NCBI GenBank assembly: GCA_947372005.1
Contig: CANBRV010000042.1
Location: 1-12,286 of the forward strand
From: Comamonadaceae bacterium
GTDB taxonomy: Bacteria; Pseudomonadota; Gammaproteobacteria; Burkholderiales; Burkholderiaceae_C
Direction: 5' to 3'
Length of the DNA: 12,286 nt
Below the pieces are notes generated by a model. The model had not been told where the DNA came from. It saw only the letters and a program-made list of their open reading frames with translations, and did no database searches. The position numbers were made by a program, and so were the translations under genes. Below, piece after piece: positions 1-6,960 of this stretch; the stretch's first letter is position 1, and the number at the start of each line of letters is the position of its first letter.

Positions 1-334
1 AGAACGCTTGGATGCAGCGCATGGCACATTATTTCCGCAACCACGGGTAAGGCATGATGGTGCGGTGATGTTGATGGATGATGCATACGGACACGGTTGG
101 CGATTAGTGGCGTTAGATTCGGCACTCGTGCAAGCCTTATCTGGCATGGCCTACAGGCTATTTGACGATCTCGCCATTATTCACCTCAATGAATTAGATG
201 GCATCTGTGCTGCTTGGTTTGATAAGCACAAATGCACTGCTGCACTTGTGCGCCCCGATCACTACGTGTACGCTGTCATGCATTCTGTAGATGAGGTGAT
301 GACTGAATTAATAACTTTAAAAGGGAGACTGTAA
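1..334 (+). CDS. MhpA-like FAD-dependent aromatic hydroxylase, C-terminal part (5' end outside window)
   Basis: This is the 3' end of a gene that enters the window already open: the frame reads from base 2 with no stop before the TAA at 332-334. The roughly 110 visible residues match the C-terminal, thioredoxin-like domain of class A flavoprotein hydroxylases of the 3-(3-hydroxyphenyl)propionate hydroxylase (MhpA)/phenol hydroxylase type. The signs are an LFPQPRV segment followed by an L-D-D-x-x-G-x-G-W pattern, and a late ALVRPDHYVYAV segment. Family members use NAD(P)H and O2 to hydroxylate phenolic compounds in the cytoplasm. The FAD and NAD(P)H domains would lie upstream, so the substrate cannot be read here. 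The apparent TTG start at base 8 is only an in-frame codon, not a real start. The stop overlaps the start of the next gene by one base (TAATG), implying translational coupling with a solute-binding protein. Confidence 0.75.
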   Translation, partial: ERLDAAHGTLFPQPRVRHDGAVMLMDDAYGHGWRLVALDSALVQALSGMAYRLFDDLAIIHLNELDGICAAWFDKHKCTAALVRPDHYVYAVMHSVDEVMTELITLKGRL

Positions 335-1317
335 TGATGAATTTTTCAAATCTGAATCGACGCTCAGTACTTGGTGTGATGAGCGTGATATCGATACCCG
401 CATGGGCGCAATCTGCTGCATGGCCTGATAAGCCCATCAAATTTATTTTGTCGCACCCCGCAGGCTCAGGACCCGATAACGTGGCTCGCTTATTGGGTGA
501 ACGCCTTGCCAAGCTTTGGGGTCAGCCCATCGTGATCGAGAACAAGCCAGGTGGTCAAAATGTGATCGGGGCTCAAGCTGCTGCTAAATCTGCATCTGAT
601 GGCTATAACTTCTATTTTTCAACCGTCGCGTCTTTGGTTAGCAACACGTATTTGTTCAAAGCCTTGCCCTACGATCCGCGCCGGGATTTTGTGCCTGTGG
701 CGTTTGTCGCCAACAGTCCTTTTGCTATTTTGGTAAATGCTAATTCACCCATTAAGACAATGGAGGAATTAATTGCCAAATCCAAATCGACACCTGGAAA
801 AGTGACACTAGCCAATGAAGGTCCTAGAACGCTAGGCGGCATGATTGCGCGGCTCATCAACTCACGTGCCAAGATGGAGGCGAATCTAGTGCCTTTTGCT
901 TCAGTGGGTGTTGCAACGCAGGACTTACTGGGTGGGCACGTCGATGCTTTGGTTGCCGATCTCGCATCGACTGCGGCGCTCGCCAAGCAAGGTCGTTTGC
1001 GTGTGCTTGCCGTGACCAATGCCAAGCGGGCTGCGGGCTGGGAGACTGTTCCCGCCTTAGCTGAGTTGGTGCCGAATTTTGAAATGAGCGGCTGGTTTGC
1101 GTTGATGGCACCTGTTGGCACGCCTGATGCCATCGTAACCCGTGTGAATCGTGACATGAGCACCGTGCTGGCTGAGGCTGATATTGCTAACCGTATTGCA
1201 GCAATTGGCCCGATTGCTGTCTCGGGTATGAATCCAGCCGCTGTCGCCGAGTTTTTTAAAGGCGAACACGCGCGATGGGCTCAGATGAGCAAAGAGATTG
1301 GACTTTTGCCTGAATGA
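334..1317 (+). CDS. Bug/TctC-family periplasmic solute-binding protein
   Basis: A 327-residue protein of the usual Bug length. In tripartite tricarboxylate (TTT) transporters such proteins bind a carboxylate in the periplasm and pass it to TctA/TctB. The N-terminus is a signal peptide with an NRR pair at residues 8-10, a hydrophobic stretch, and a probable cleavage site after AWA near residue 25. The twin arginine raises the possibility of Tat export. Family signatures are WPDKPIKFI (30-38), a PAGSGPDNVAR segment (42-52) with the conserved Asp, and VIENKPGG (67-74) followed by IGA and the A-x-S-x-DGY turn. The start is set by an AGGGAG ribosome site at 322-327; two ATG codons follow in tandem (334 and 337) and either could be used. 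No TctA or TctB gene is visible, as is common for the many orphan Bug proteins of Burkholderiales. Coupling to the hydroxylase suggests an aromatic or carboxylate ligand, by inference only. Confidence 0.9.
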   Translation: MMNFSNLNRRSVLGVMSVISIPAWAQSAAWPDKPIKFILSHPAGSGPDNVARLLGERLAKLWGQPIVIENKPGGQNVIGAQAAAKSASDGYNFYFSTVASLVSNTYLFKALPYDPRRDFVPVAFVANSPFAILVNANSPIKTMEELIAKSKSTPGKVTLANEGPRTLGGMIARLINSRAKMEANLVPFASVGVATQDLLGGHVDALVADLASTAALAKQGRLRVLAVTNAKRAAGWETVPALAELVPNFEMSGWFALMAPVGTPDAIVTRVNRDMSTVLAEADIANRIAAIGPIAVSGMNPAAVAEFFKGEHARWAQMSKEIGLLPE

Positions 1318-1322
1318 AATGG

Positions 1323-1342
1323 ATTCCCGCGTTCGCGGGGAT
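1323..1342. repeat. REP-like short palindrome
   Basis: The element has arms ATTCCCGC (1323-1330) and GCGGGGAT (1335-1342) around a GTTC loop. The stem is 8 bp with one G-T wobble. Its sequence is of the widespread GATTCCCGCGTTCGCGGG kind, which recurs between genes in many beta- and gammaproteobacteria. In one frame it gives the familiar spurious peptide WIPAFAGM. It lies between two convergent genes (stops at 1317 and 1355), so it may also act as a weak terminator or mRNA 3' stabiliser, although no T-run follows it. I found only this copy in the window. Confidence 0.7.
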
Positions 1343-1354
1343 GCCAGCCCAGTC

Positions 1355-2233
1355 TTATCGATTTCGCTGGTTCATAAACACCAGCTTTTCAAAAAGCGTT
1401 ACGTCTTGTTCGTTTTTGAGCAGCGCCCCAAGTAACGGCGGCAAGCAGATTTTGTCATCTTGCGTCTGCAGTGCTTCTAGTGGAATGTCTTCTGCTAAAA
1501 GCAATTTGAGCCAATCGAGTAACTCGCTGGTCGATGGCTTCTTTTTCAGTCCTGGAAGCTGTCGCACATCATAGAAAGTCTTCATGGCAGCCGCCAGTAG
1601 CTCTTTTTTGAGGTTCGGGAAGTGCACATCTACGATGTGCTGCATTGTGCTGGCATCGGGGAACTTGATGTAGTGGAAGAAGCAGCGGCGCAAGAATGCA
1701 TCAGGCAGCTCTTTTTCGTTGTTGGATGTAATAAACACCAGCGGACGATTTTTAGCTTTGATGAGCTGGCGTGTTTCGTAGCAATAAAACTCCATGCGAT
1801 CGAGCTCGCGCAAGAGGTCGTTAGGGACCTCGATATCGGCTTTGTCGATCTCGTCAATCAAAAGTGCGACAGGCTCTTCGGCTGTAAACGCTTGCCACAG
1901 CACACCTTTGATGATGTAGTTGTTGATGTCTTTGACGCGTGAGCCACCGTCTAGATCGCCTAGTTGACTGTCTCGCAAACGGCTGACCGCATCGTATTCG
2001 TAGAGTCCCTGCTGTGCTTTGGTAGTCGACTTGATATGCCACTGCAAAAGTGGCATCTTGAGAGCTGCCGCTACCTCTTCCGCCAGCATGGTTTTGCCGG
2101 TGCCAGGTTCACCTTTGACGAGGAGGGGGCGCTTTAAGACGATAGCTGCGTTGACGGCCAGCATGAGGTCTTGTGTGGCAACGTAATTGTCAGAACCTGT
2201 AAATTTGGTCGTAGGCGTAGGAGTTTTATTCAT
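1355..2233 (-). CDS. MoxR-family AAA+ ATPase
   Basis: A 292-residue AAA+ ATPase of the MoxR branch, whose members act as chaperones for cofactor insertion or enzyme maturation, usually with a von Willebrand A (VWA) partner. Visible motifs are Walker A GEPGTGKT (41-48), Walker B LLIDEID (124-130), a sensor-like ITSNNEKELPDAF stretch (168-180) and the RRC arginine pair after it. The length fits the family. The frame stays open upstream to 2434, but that extension lies over the divergent cytochrome gene and resembles no family member, so the ATG at 2231-2233 is chosen. No clear Shine-Dalgarno site precedes it. The gene is divergent from the cytochrome c gene across 51 bases. The usual downstream VWA/CoxE-like partner is absent: the next gene is the unrelated Bug gene in convergent orientation. 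Confidence 0.9.
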   Translation of the reverse strand: MNKTPTPTTKFTGSDNYVATQDLMLAVNAAIVLKRPLLVKGEPGTGKTMLAEEVAAALKMPLLQWHIKSTTKAQQGLYEYDAVSRLRDSQLGDLDGGSRVKDINNYIIKGVLWQAFTAEEPVALLIDEIDKADIEVPNDLLRELDRMEFYCYETRQLIKAKNRPLVFITSNNEKELPDAFLRRCFFHYIKFPDASTMQHIVDVHFPNLKKELLAAAMKTFYDVRQLPGLKKKPSTSELLDWLKLLLAEDIPLEALQTQDDKICLPPLLGALLKNEQDVTLFEKLVFMNQRNR

Positions 2234-2284
2234 AAGTCGGCAGTTATAATTAGCAGTTAATTTAGCAAGATCTCGTATTTTCCC
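2234..2284. promoter_or_regulatory. Divergent promoter region between moxR-like and cytochrome c genes
   Basis: This 51-base AT-rich gap must hold the start signals for both flanking genes. On the plus strand a perfect -10 hexamer TATAAT lies at 2245-2250, which would start transcription near 2257 and give a leader of about 28 bases for the cytochrome gene. The matching -35 region (around 2222-2227, inside the ATPase gene) is poor. On the minus strand TATAAC (2248-2243) and TTGCTA (2268-2263) are present but only 14 bases apart, so the ATPase promoter is not clear. Confidence 0.4.
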
Positions 2285-2971
2285 ATGAATAAAATTTTTA
2301 CCGCTACTCTCCTGTCGCTTGCCGCGAGTCTTTTTTCCTATGGCGCATCTGCCGCTGAACTTAAGGGCGACATTAAAGCTGGCGAATCCAAAAACGCAAT
2401 GTGTATCGGATGCCACGGCATCAAAGGCTACCAAGCCAGCTTCCCAGAAGTTTATAAAGTGCCGATGATTTCAGGTCAAGGCGCCGCCTACATTGCATCA
2501 GCCCTTAAAGCGTATCAAGCGGGCGACCGCAAGCATCCAACTATGCGTGCCATTGCTGCATCACTGACCGAGCAGGATATGGCCGATTTGGGCGCTTACT
2601 ATGCGCAACATGGCAAAGTGGACGGCGCACCTGAGCTATCAGCAGCGCCATCTAAAGCGCCTAGCGAAAAGGTGGCTGCTTTGCTCGCCAAATCTGCTTG
2701 TGTCTCTTGCCATGGGGCTAATTTTTCAAAACCTTTGGATGCTAGCCAACCTAAATTGGCAGGCCAGCACAAAGATTATTTGTATGCAGCTCTCAAGTCG
2801 TACAAAACAGAAGGTAACCCTCAAGTGGGCCGTAGCAATGGCGTCATGGGCGGTATTGCGAAGCAGCTCAGCCTTGCTGACATGAAAGAGTTAGCCGCTT
2901 ACATTAGCAGCTTGGACAGTGATCTCAAAACTGTGCCTCAAGACAAAATACATAAGGCACCAGCTAAATAA
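2285..2971 (+). CDS. Periplasmic diheme cytochrome c (cytochrome c4-like)
   Basis: A 228-residue secreted cytochrome with two tandem class I c-type domains. A signal peptide with a hydrophobic core ends near residue 23 (GASA, then AELKGD). Haem 1 is attached at CIGCH (40-44), with a probable axial Met at 87 (HPTM). Haem 2 is attached at CVSCH (139-143), with a probable axial Met at 188 (NGVM). The GQ-x-x-Y-x-x-x-A-L-K-x-Y pattern in both halves (65-77 and 160-173) is typical of the cytochrome c4/c553 group. These proteins shuttle electrons in the periplasm, commonly from the bc1 complex to terminal oxidases. A linker rich in Ala, Pro and Ser (115-128) joins the halves. The start at 2285 gives a standard signal peptide, although the ribosome site is weak. 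A strong intrinsic terminator follows, so the gene looks monocistronic. Confidence 0.92.
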   Translation: MNKIFTATLLSLAASLFSYGASAAELKGDIKAGESKNAMCIGCHGIKGYQASFPEVYKVPMISGQGAAYIASALKAYQAGDRKHPTMRAIAASLTEQDMADLGAYYAQHGKVDGAPELSAAPSKAPSEKVAALLAKSACVSCHGANFSKPLDASQPKLAGQHKDYLYAALKSYKTEGNPQVGRSNGVMGGIAKQLSLADMKELAAYISSLDSDLKTVPQDKIHKAPAK

Positions 2972-2994
2972 TCTTGGCTCTTGTCTTGCATATC

Positions 2995-3024
2995 AAGCCG
3001 CTTCGTTATGAAGCGGCTTTTTTT
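2995..3024 (+). terminator. Intrinsic terminator of the cytochrome c gene
   Basis: A perfect 10-bp stem, AAGCCGCTTC (2995-3004) with GAAGCGGCTT (3010-3019), closes a five-base GTTAT loop. A run of seven T begins at 3018. It is a strong rho-independent terminator for plus-strand transcription from the cytochrome gene. For minus-strand transcription only two T follow the stem, so it should work poorly in that direction. The convergent DUF1841 gene ends inside the loop. Confidence 0.9.
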
Positions 3025-3434
3025 ATGGCTTCAATATAGACCTCGCCGTTTGGCTGTGTATTTGATTTTTGTGATTCCCACATCATGCTACCTAAAGCCT
3101 CCATGGCCACGTGATGCGCATCATGAAGTGAATCCAGCTTGCTTGTTAGCGATTCCACTGCCGCTTGAATGCCGGGCGGTTGATCGATGGAGCATTGCTC
3201 ACTAATCGACAAATGCATCGAGAGATGAAGAAATGGGTTCGTGCGTCCAGAGTCCACCGTGTAATCACGCGCTACAGCAGATGCTGGATCACTTAGATCA
3301 TCGTGATATTCGGGGTGCTCGGCAATCCAAAGCGCGGCAATGGTCTCGATGCCATCCATCGTTTCTTTGACTAACCACTTGCTATAAACAGCACAAAAAA
3401 AGCGCCGCACATCGGATTGGGAGGGATTAAACAT
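3006..3434 (-). CDS. DUF1841 family protein
   Basis: A 142-residue cytoplasmic protein recognised as the DUF1841 family, conserved in beta- and gammaproteobacteria and of unknown function. The conserved features are an MFNPS start, HPEYH (40-44), a TNPFLHLSMHLSI block (65-77), SIDQPPGI (82-89) and a His-rich helix around HDAHHVAMEAL (104-114). The clustered His and Asp/Glu residues could bind metal, but this is a guess. The gene begins 8 bases after the stop of the Gfo/Idh/MocA gene and is probably co-transcribed with it. Its start codon sits directly behind a small hairpin. Its last codons are written in the cytochrome terminator: two Lys codons lie over the T-run and Ala-Ala-Ser in the stem, with the stop in the loop. 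Confidence 0.85.
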   Translation of the reverse strand: MFNPSQSDVRRFFCAVYSKWLVKETMDGIETIAALWIAEHPEYHDDLSDPASAVARDYTVDSGRTNPFLHLSMHLSISEQCSIDQPPGIQAAVESLTSKLDSLHDAHHVAMEALGSMMWESQKSNTQPNGEVYIEAIKKAAS

Positions 3435-3451
3435 ACGGGAGATTATCCCGT
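3435..3451 (-). promoter_or_regulatory. Small hairpin across stop/start junction (possible translational coupling element)
   Basis: On the minus strand the arms ACGGGA and TCCCGT pair perfectly around a TAATC loop, and the second arm touches the DUF1841 ATG. The first arm encodes the last two residues of the upstream oxidoreductase, and its stop codon TAA is in the loop. The only purine-rich stretch near the DUF1841 start (GGGA) is inside the stem. A ribosome finishing the upstream gene would melt it, so coupling is plausible. A 6-bp stem is small and the role is inferred. Confidence 0.4.
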
Positions 3452-4489
3452 CTGAATGACTTGTCCTGTTTTTGCTGACTGAACAATCGCTTCGGTAATC
3501 TTTAAGTTTTGCATCCCGTCAAACGCACTCACTAAGGGCTTTGCTTCACCGCGTACTACTTTGCCAAAATGTTCCATTTGATGCGCAATTGGGTCACTGC
3601 GCTGCATATCCACTACGCTCACATCAAACGGTTTCCACCACGATCGATCCTCGTCTTTGGCATAAGACTTCACACGCATCGTCGGGATAGAAAGTGAGCC
3701 ATGTGTGCCAGTGACGGTGTAACAGTCCTCATCGTCGTAGCTTGTGTAGGCTTTATTTTCTTGACTGGTTTGCTCCCAACTTTTAGCACTTGCAGCGCAG
3801 TCGGACAGCATGAATGTACCGAGAGTGCCATTCAGGAATCGTAAATTAATCGCTACAGTATCTTCGACTGCAAAGCCGCGTACCGCATGGCTTGTGATCG
3901 CTTGAACCGATGCAATCTCGCCGCATAGCATGCGTAGGTTGTGCACCTCATGAATCATATTGAGCAGGATCGGACCTGCGCCCATTTCACGACGCCAAGG
4001 GCCATCATCAAAATAATGATCAGGTTTGACGAAGAGCGCACTGCCCATGACAGCAACGAGTTTGCCAAGTTTGCCAGATGCTACCACTTCTTTTGCTTTG
4101 GCCATGATGGGGCTGTGCGCACGGTGATGACCAATCAGAATAATTGCGGTAGTTTTTTTTTGATAAGCGACGAGTTCTTCGGATTCGCTAACGGTCACAG
4201 TAATAGGTTTCTCTAGCAGCATCGGTACGCCTGCATCCATACATTCTTTGGCATGAGCCAAATGCAATTGATTGGGGGTAGCCAAAATAACGCCATCAGG
4301 TTTGTTTTTTTCAAATAACTCGGCAAGTGAGGTGTAGAGCGGCACGTCGTATTTTGCAGCTGTGGCGACTGCATTGGGCGAGGGATCAACAATAGCGCAA
4401 AGCTGTACCGTGCTGCTGGCAACGGCCGCGTCCATGTGGGCTTGCCCGATATAGCCTGCGCCAGCAACGGCAACACGTGTCTTATTCAT
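3443..4489 (-). CDS. Gfo/Idh/MocA-family NAD(P)-dependent oxidoreductase
   Basis: A 348-residue cytoplasmic dehydrogenase of the glucose-fructose oxidoreductase/inositol dehydrogenase/MocA family, of normal length. The N-terminal Rossmann fold has GAGYIG at 10-15, an acidic residue at the end of beta-2 (IVDPS, 33-37), ATPNQLH (70-76) and the family hallmark EKP at 93-95 with the catalytic Lys. The C-terminal half carries HHRAHSP (121-127) and NMIHEVH (177-183), where the His acting in catalysis is expected. Substrates of the family are sugars, inositols and related polyols, and the exact one cannot be read. The gene follows the TRAP solute-binding protein gene across an intrinsic terminator, with no room for a separate promoter, so its expression probably depends on readthrough. 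The bases before its ATG on the minus strand read TCCTCC, so there is no Shine-Dalgarno site. It may oxidise the solute imported by the TRAP system. Confidence 0.88.
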   Translation of the reverse strand: MNKTRVAVAGAGYIGQAHMDAAVASSTVQLCAIVDPSPNAVATAAKYDVPLYTSLAELFEKNKPDGVILATPNQLHLAHAKECMDAGVPMLLEKPITVTVSESEELVAYQKKTTAIILIGHHRAHSPIMAKAKEVVASGKLGKLVAVMGSALFVKPDHYFDDGPWRREMGAGPILLNMIHEVHNLRMLCGEIASVQAITSHAVRGFAVEDTVAINLRFLNGTLGTFMLSDCAASAKSWEQTSQENKAYTSYDDEDCYTVTGTHGSLSIPTMRVKSYAKDEDRSWWKPFDVSVVDMQRSDPIAHQMEHFGKVVRGEAKPLVSAFDGMQNLKITEAIVQSAKTGQVIQTG

Positions 4490-4512
4490 GGAGGACTGTT
4501 TATTTCAGAAAT

Positions 4513-4547
4513 AAAAAAACCTCTCGGACTTTTAAGGCCGAGAGGTT
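4513..4547 (-). terminator. Intrinsic terminator after the TRAP solute-binding protein gene
   Basis: On the minus strand a perfect 10-bp stem, AACCTCTCGG (4547-4538) with CCGAGAGGTT (4527-4518), closes a ten-base loop and is followed by seven T (4519-4513). It lies 25 bases beyond the solute-binding protein stop and 24 bases before the next start in the same direction. It should therefore partly separate transporter expression from that of the oxidoreductase gene. Confidence 0.9.
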
Positions 4548-4572
4548 CAAGGTTAGAAGTGGATTCTTAATC

Positions 4573-5634
4573 TTACTTAGCCGCTGGTTTTGCTGCAGGC
4601 TTAGCGGCCGCTTTAGCTGGAGTTGCTGCAGCTTGGCGCGCTTTGGCGAGCTCAGCTTGCAATTGGCTCACAACGTCTTGTCCAACGGACACGCCAAAGG
4701 ATGCAATCACAGGGCGCATTTTGTCAGCGAATTTAGCCAGTTCCGCAGGACCAAATTCAGTCACATTCATGCCATTTTTCTTGAGCGTATCCACCAACTC
4801 AGCAGCTTGCTTGCGTGTGAGTTCGCGTTGAAATTTGGCGGCTTCTGTTGTCGCATCCACTAAGATTTTTTTGTCAGCGGCATTGAATGAATCCCAAGTC
4901 TTTTTGCTCATCACAACCGATTGCGGGTTGTAGACATGGTTAGTCAGTGCCAGGTTCTTTTGCACTTCGTAGAACTTGTTGGCAGCAATCACGGTAAGTG
5001 GATTTTCTTGACCGTCAATGGCTTTGGACTCTAATGCGCCATACACCTCGCCAAAAGCCATAGGAACTGGGTTTGCGCCGAGTGCTTTGACCCAGGCCAA
5101 ATTGATTGGGCTTGGGATCACGCGGAATTTTAGACCTGCAATGTCTTCGACTTTGTTCAGTGGGCGCTTGCTATTGGTCATATTGCGAAAGCCAAGCTCA
5201 AAATAGCCAAGGCCAACCAATCCTTTTTCCTCTAATTTCTTGTGCATCATTTTGCCAAATGGACCATCGACAACAGCGTCGGCTTCTTTGGTGTTGGTAA
5301 ACATGAATGGGAAGTCGTAGATAGCGAAAGCAGGCACTTGCGCTGCCAAGATGCCAGAGTTGCCAACGTTGAAGTCAATCGTTCCACCTTGCATAGCTGA
5401 CGCCACAGCCATATCGCTGCCAAGTGTTCCGCCAGGGAAGACATTGACTTTGATTTTTCCGCCAGACTTGGCTGCAACCAACTCAGCAAATTTGAATGCA
5501 CCCTCTGTAATGGGGTGACCTTTCGGGTTTTGCGATGCCATTTTGAGTTCGCGCACTTGGGCTTGTGCAGAGGTGATGGCAAATGCGCTAACAGCAACGA
5601 GAGCGAGAGCGGCTTTGAGGACGAAACGTTTCAT
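4573..5634 (-). CDS. dctP: TRAP transporter solute-binding protein, DctP family
   Basis: A 353-residue periplasmic binding protein that captures a carboxylate and delivers it to the DctQ-DctM membrane complex. The signal peptide ends near residue 25 (SAQAQ). DctP landmarks are GGTLGSD (68-74), QGGTIDF (82-88), FELGFRN (145-151), GLKFRV (167-172) with the conserved Arg 171 that normally salt-bridges the substrate carboxylate, and an ENP motif with Asn 211. Substrates are thus likely organic acids. An oddity is the C-terminal tail (331-353), rich in Ala, Lys and Pro with repeated AAKP units, beyond the normal end of the fold. A GGAG ribosome site lies 8 bases before the ATG. The gene is third in a Q-M-P operon, 48 bases after dctM, and is followed by a strong terminator. 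Confidence 0.93.
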   Translation of the reverse strand: MKRFVLKAALALVAVSAFAITSAQAQVRELKMASQNPKGHPITEGAFKFAELVAAKSGGKIKVNVFPGGTLGSDMAVASAMQGGTIDFNVGNSGILAAQVPAFAIYDFPFMFTNTKEADAVVDGPFGKMMHKKLEEKGLVGLGYFELGFRNMTNSKRPLNKVEDIAGLKFRVIPSPINLAWVKALGANPVPMAFGEVYGALESKAIDGQENPLTVIAANKFYEVQKNLALTNHVYNPQSVVMSKKTWDSFNAADKKILVDATTEAAKFQRELTRKQAAELVDTLKKNGMNVTEFGPAELAKFADKMRPVIASFGVSVGQDVVSQLQAELAKARQAAATPAKAAAKPAAKPAAK

Positions 5635-5682
5635 GAAGACTCCAGTAAAAAAATAAAAGTTAAAAACGAAAAACGATTGAGT

Positions 5683-6960
5683 TTAATAGAACCACTTGAG
5701 TGGCACCATCACGATTTCTGGGAAAAGCACCATCAAGAACATGACGATGAACTGAGCCACCATAAATGGCATCACGCCCTTAGTCACATCATCCATGCTG
5801 ACTTTGCCCACGCCTGCCACGGTATTCAGCACCGTACCGACGGGCGGCGTAATAAGGCCAATCGAGTTGTTGATGATGAATAGCACACCAAAGTAGACGG
5901 GATCAATCCCTGCGGCCTTGATGATGGGCATGAGCACAGGCGTCAAAATCAAAATAGTTGGCGTCATATCCATGGCTGTGCCAACTAACATACATAACAA
6001 CATGATGGCTAGCATCAGCATGGTCTTATTGCCCATAAACGGTTTCAGCAGTTCGACCACTTGATCAGGTAATTGCGCCACTGTAATCATCCAAGCGCTC
6101 ACCATGGCAGCCGCCACTAAGAACATTACCACCCCCGTGGTTTTGGCAGCATCACCAAAAATTTTGACGAGTTGCTTGAGGTTGAGCTCTTTGTAGACAA
6201 AGGTGGCAACCAAGAAAGCATAGACCGCTGCAATCACGGCTGCTTCAGTCGGGGTGAAGATACCAAACTTGAGACCAAACAAAATAATGAATGGCAAGAC
6301 TAATGCCCATGTGGCTTCGCGCAGTGCCAGCATCACGTCGGCAAATGTTTTCTTTTCAGGAGGTGCAATTTTTTCTTTGCGAATCATCCACCACCAGGTA
6401 AACCAAAGCCCTGCTGCCAAAACCACACCAGGGAAGATGCCTGCGATGAAGAGCTTGGAGATTGACACGTTGGCGGCAACGCCAAAAATCACAAAACCAA
6501 TGGAGGGCGGAATGATCGGGCCAATCACGCCGCAAGCCGCAATCAAGCCTGCGCTGCTGGATTTGTTATGACCTGCTTTGATCATCATGGGCAAAAGCAG
6601 GGCGGTCAGAGCCGCCGCGTCTGCAACTGCTGAGCCTGACAATGCCGATAGCAAACACGCCGCCACAATGGTGACGTAGCCAAGGCCGCCTTTGATGTGA
6701 CCGACCATAGCCAGCGCCAAATTCACGATGCGCTTGGAGAGGCCGCCCACATTCATGATTTCGCCGGCCAGCATAAAGAAAGGAACGGCGAGGAGCGGGA
6801 AGCTATCTGCGCCATTGATCACGTTTTGCGCCAAGATTTGCGCGTCAAACATGTTCATGTGCAGCATCAGTGCTGCGCCGCAAATGAGCAGGGAAAAAGC
6901 AATGGGTATACCGAGCGCCATCGCGCCTAAGAGCGAGCCGATAAAAATCAAAATAGTCAT
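5683..6960 (-). CDS. dctM: TRAP transporter large permease subunit, DctM family
   Basis: A 425-residue integral inner-membrane protein with about a dozen hydrophobic segments, the usual DctM size. It is the sodium- or proton-driven transport channel of the TRAP system. Family signatures are SGSAVADAAA (108-117), GPIIPPSI (147-154), and in the second half a GTAMDMTPTILILTP stretch and ITPPVGT, which form the twin hairpin and clamshell motifs of the ion transporter superfamily. The start overlaps the dctQ stop in an ATGA arrangement (6957-6960), so the two membrane subunits are translationally coupled. No terminator is seen between this gene and the binding-protein gene downstream. Confidence 0.95.
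   Translation of the reverse strand: MTILIFIGSLLGAMALGIPIAFSLLICGAALMLHMNMFDAQILAQNVINGADSFPLLAVPFFMLAGEIMNVGGLSKRIVNLALAMVGHIKGGLGYVTIVAACLLSALSGSAVADAAALTALLLPMMIKAGHNKSSSAGLIAACGVIGPIIPPSIGFVIFGVAANVSISKLFIAGIFPGVVLAAGLWFTWWWMIRKEKIAPPEKKTFADVMLALREATWALVLPFIILFGLKFGIFTPTEAAVIAAVYAFLVATFVYKELNLKQLVKIFGDAAKTTGVVMFLVAAAMVSAWMITVAQLPDQVVELLKPFMGNKTMLMLAIMLLCMLVGTAMDMTPTILILTPVLMPIIKAAGIDPVYFGVLFIINNSIGLITPPVGTVLNTVAGVGKVSMDDVTKGVMPFMVAQFIVMFLMVLFPEIVMVPLKWFY

Noticed and set aside
8..16. TTG at base 8 as a true start of a small protein
   Set aside because: The frame is open to the window edge and the protein matches the C-terminal domain of a larger hydroxylase.
669..1163. 164-residue minus-strand ORF
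   Set aside because: It is antisense to the clearly coding Bug gene, with low-complexity composition and no family features.
1314..1574. Plus-strand ORF beginning MKWIPAFAGM
   Set aside because: It is created by the REP-like palindrome and continues antisense to the ATPase gene; this peptide is a well-known spurious product of such repeats.
2234..2434. N-terminal extension of the MoxR ATPase frame to 2434
   Set aside because: It overlaps the divergent cytochrome c start and signal peptide, has no family resemblance, and the ATG at 2233 gives a normal MoxR N-terminus.
5515..5883. 122-residue His-rich plus-strand ORF across dctP/dctM junction
   Set aside because: The His richness is the antisense image of the hydrophobic DctM C-terminus (Met/Val-rich codons), and it crosses two real genes.
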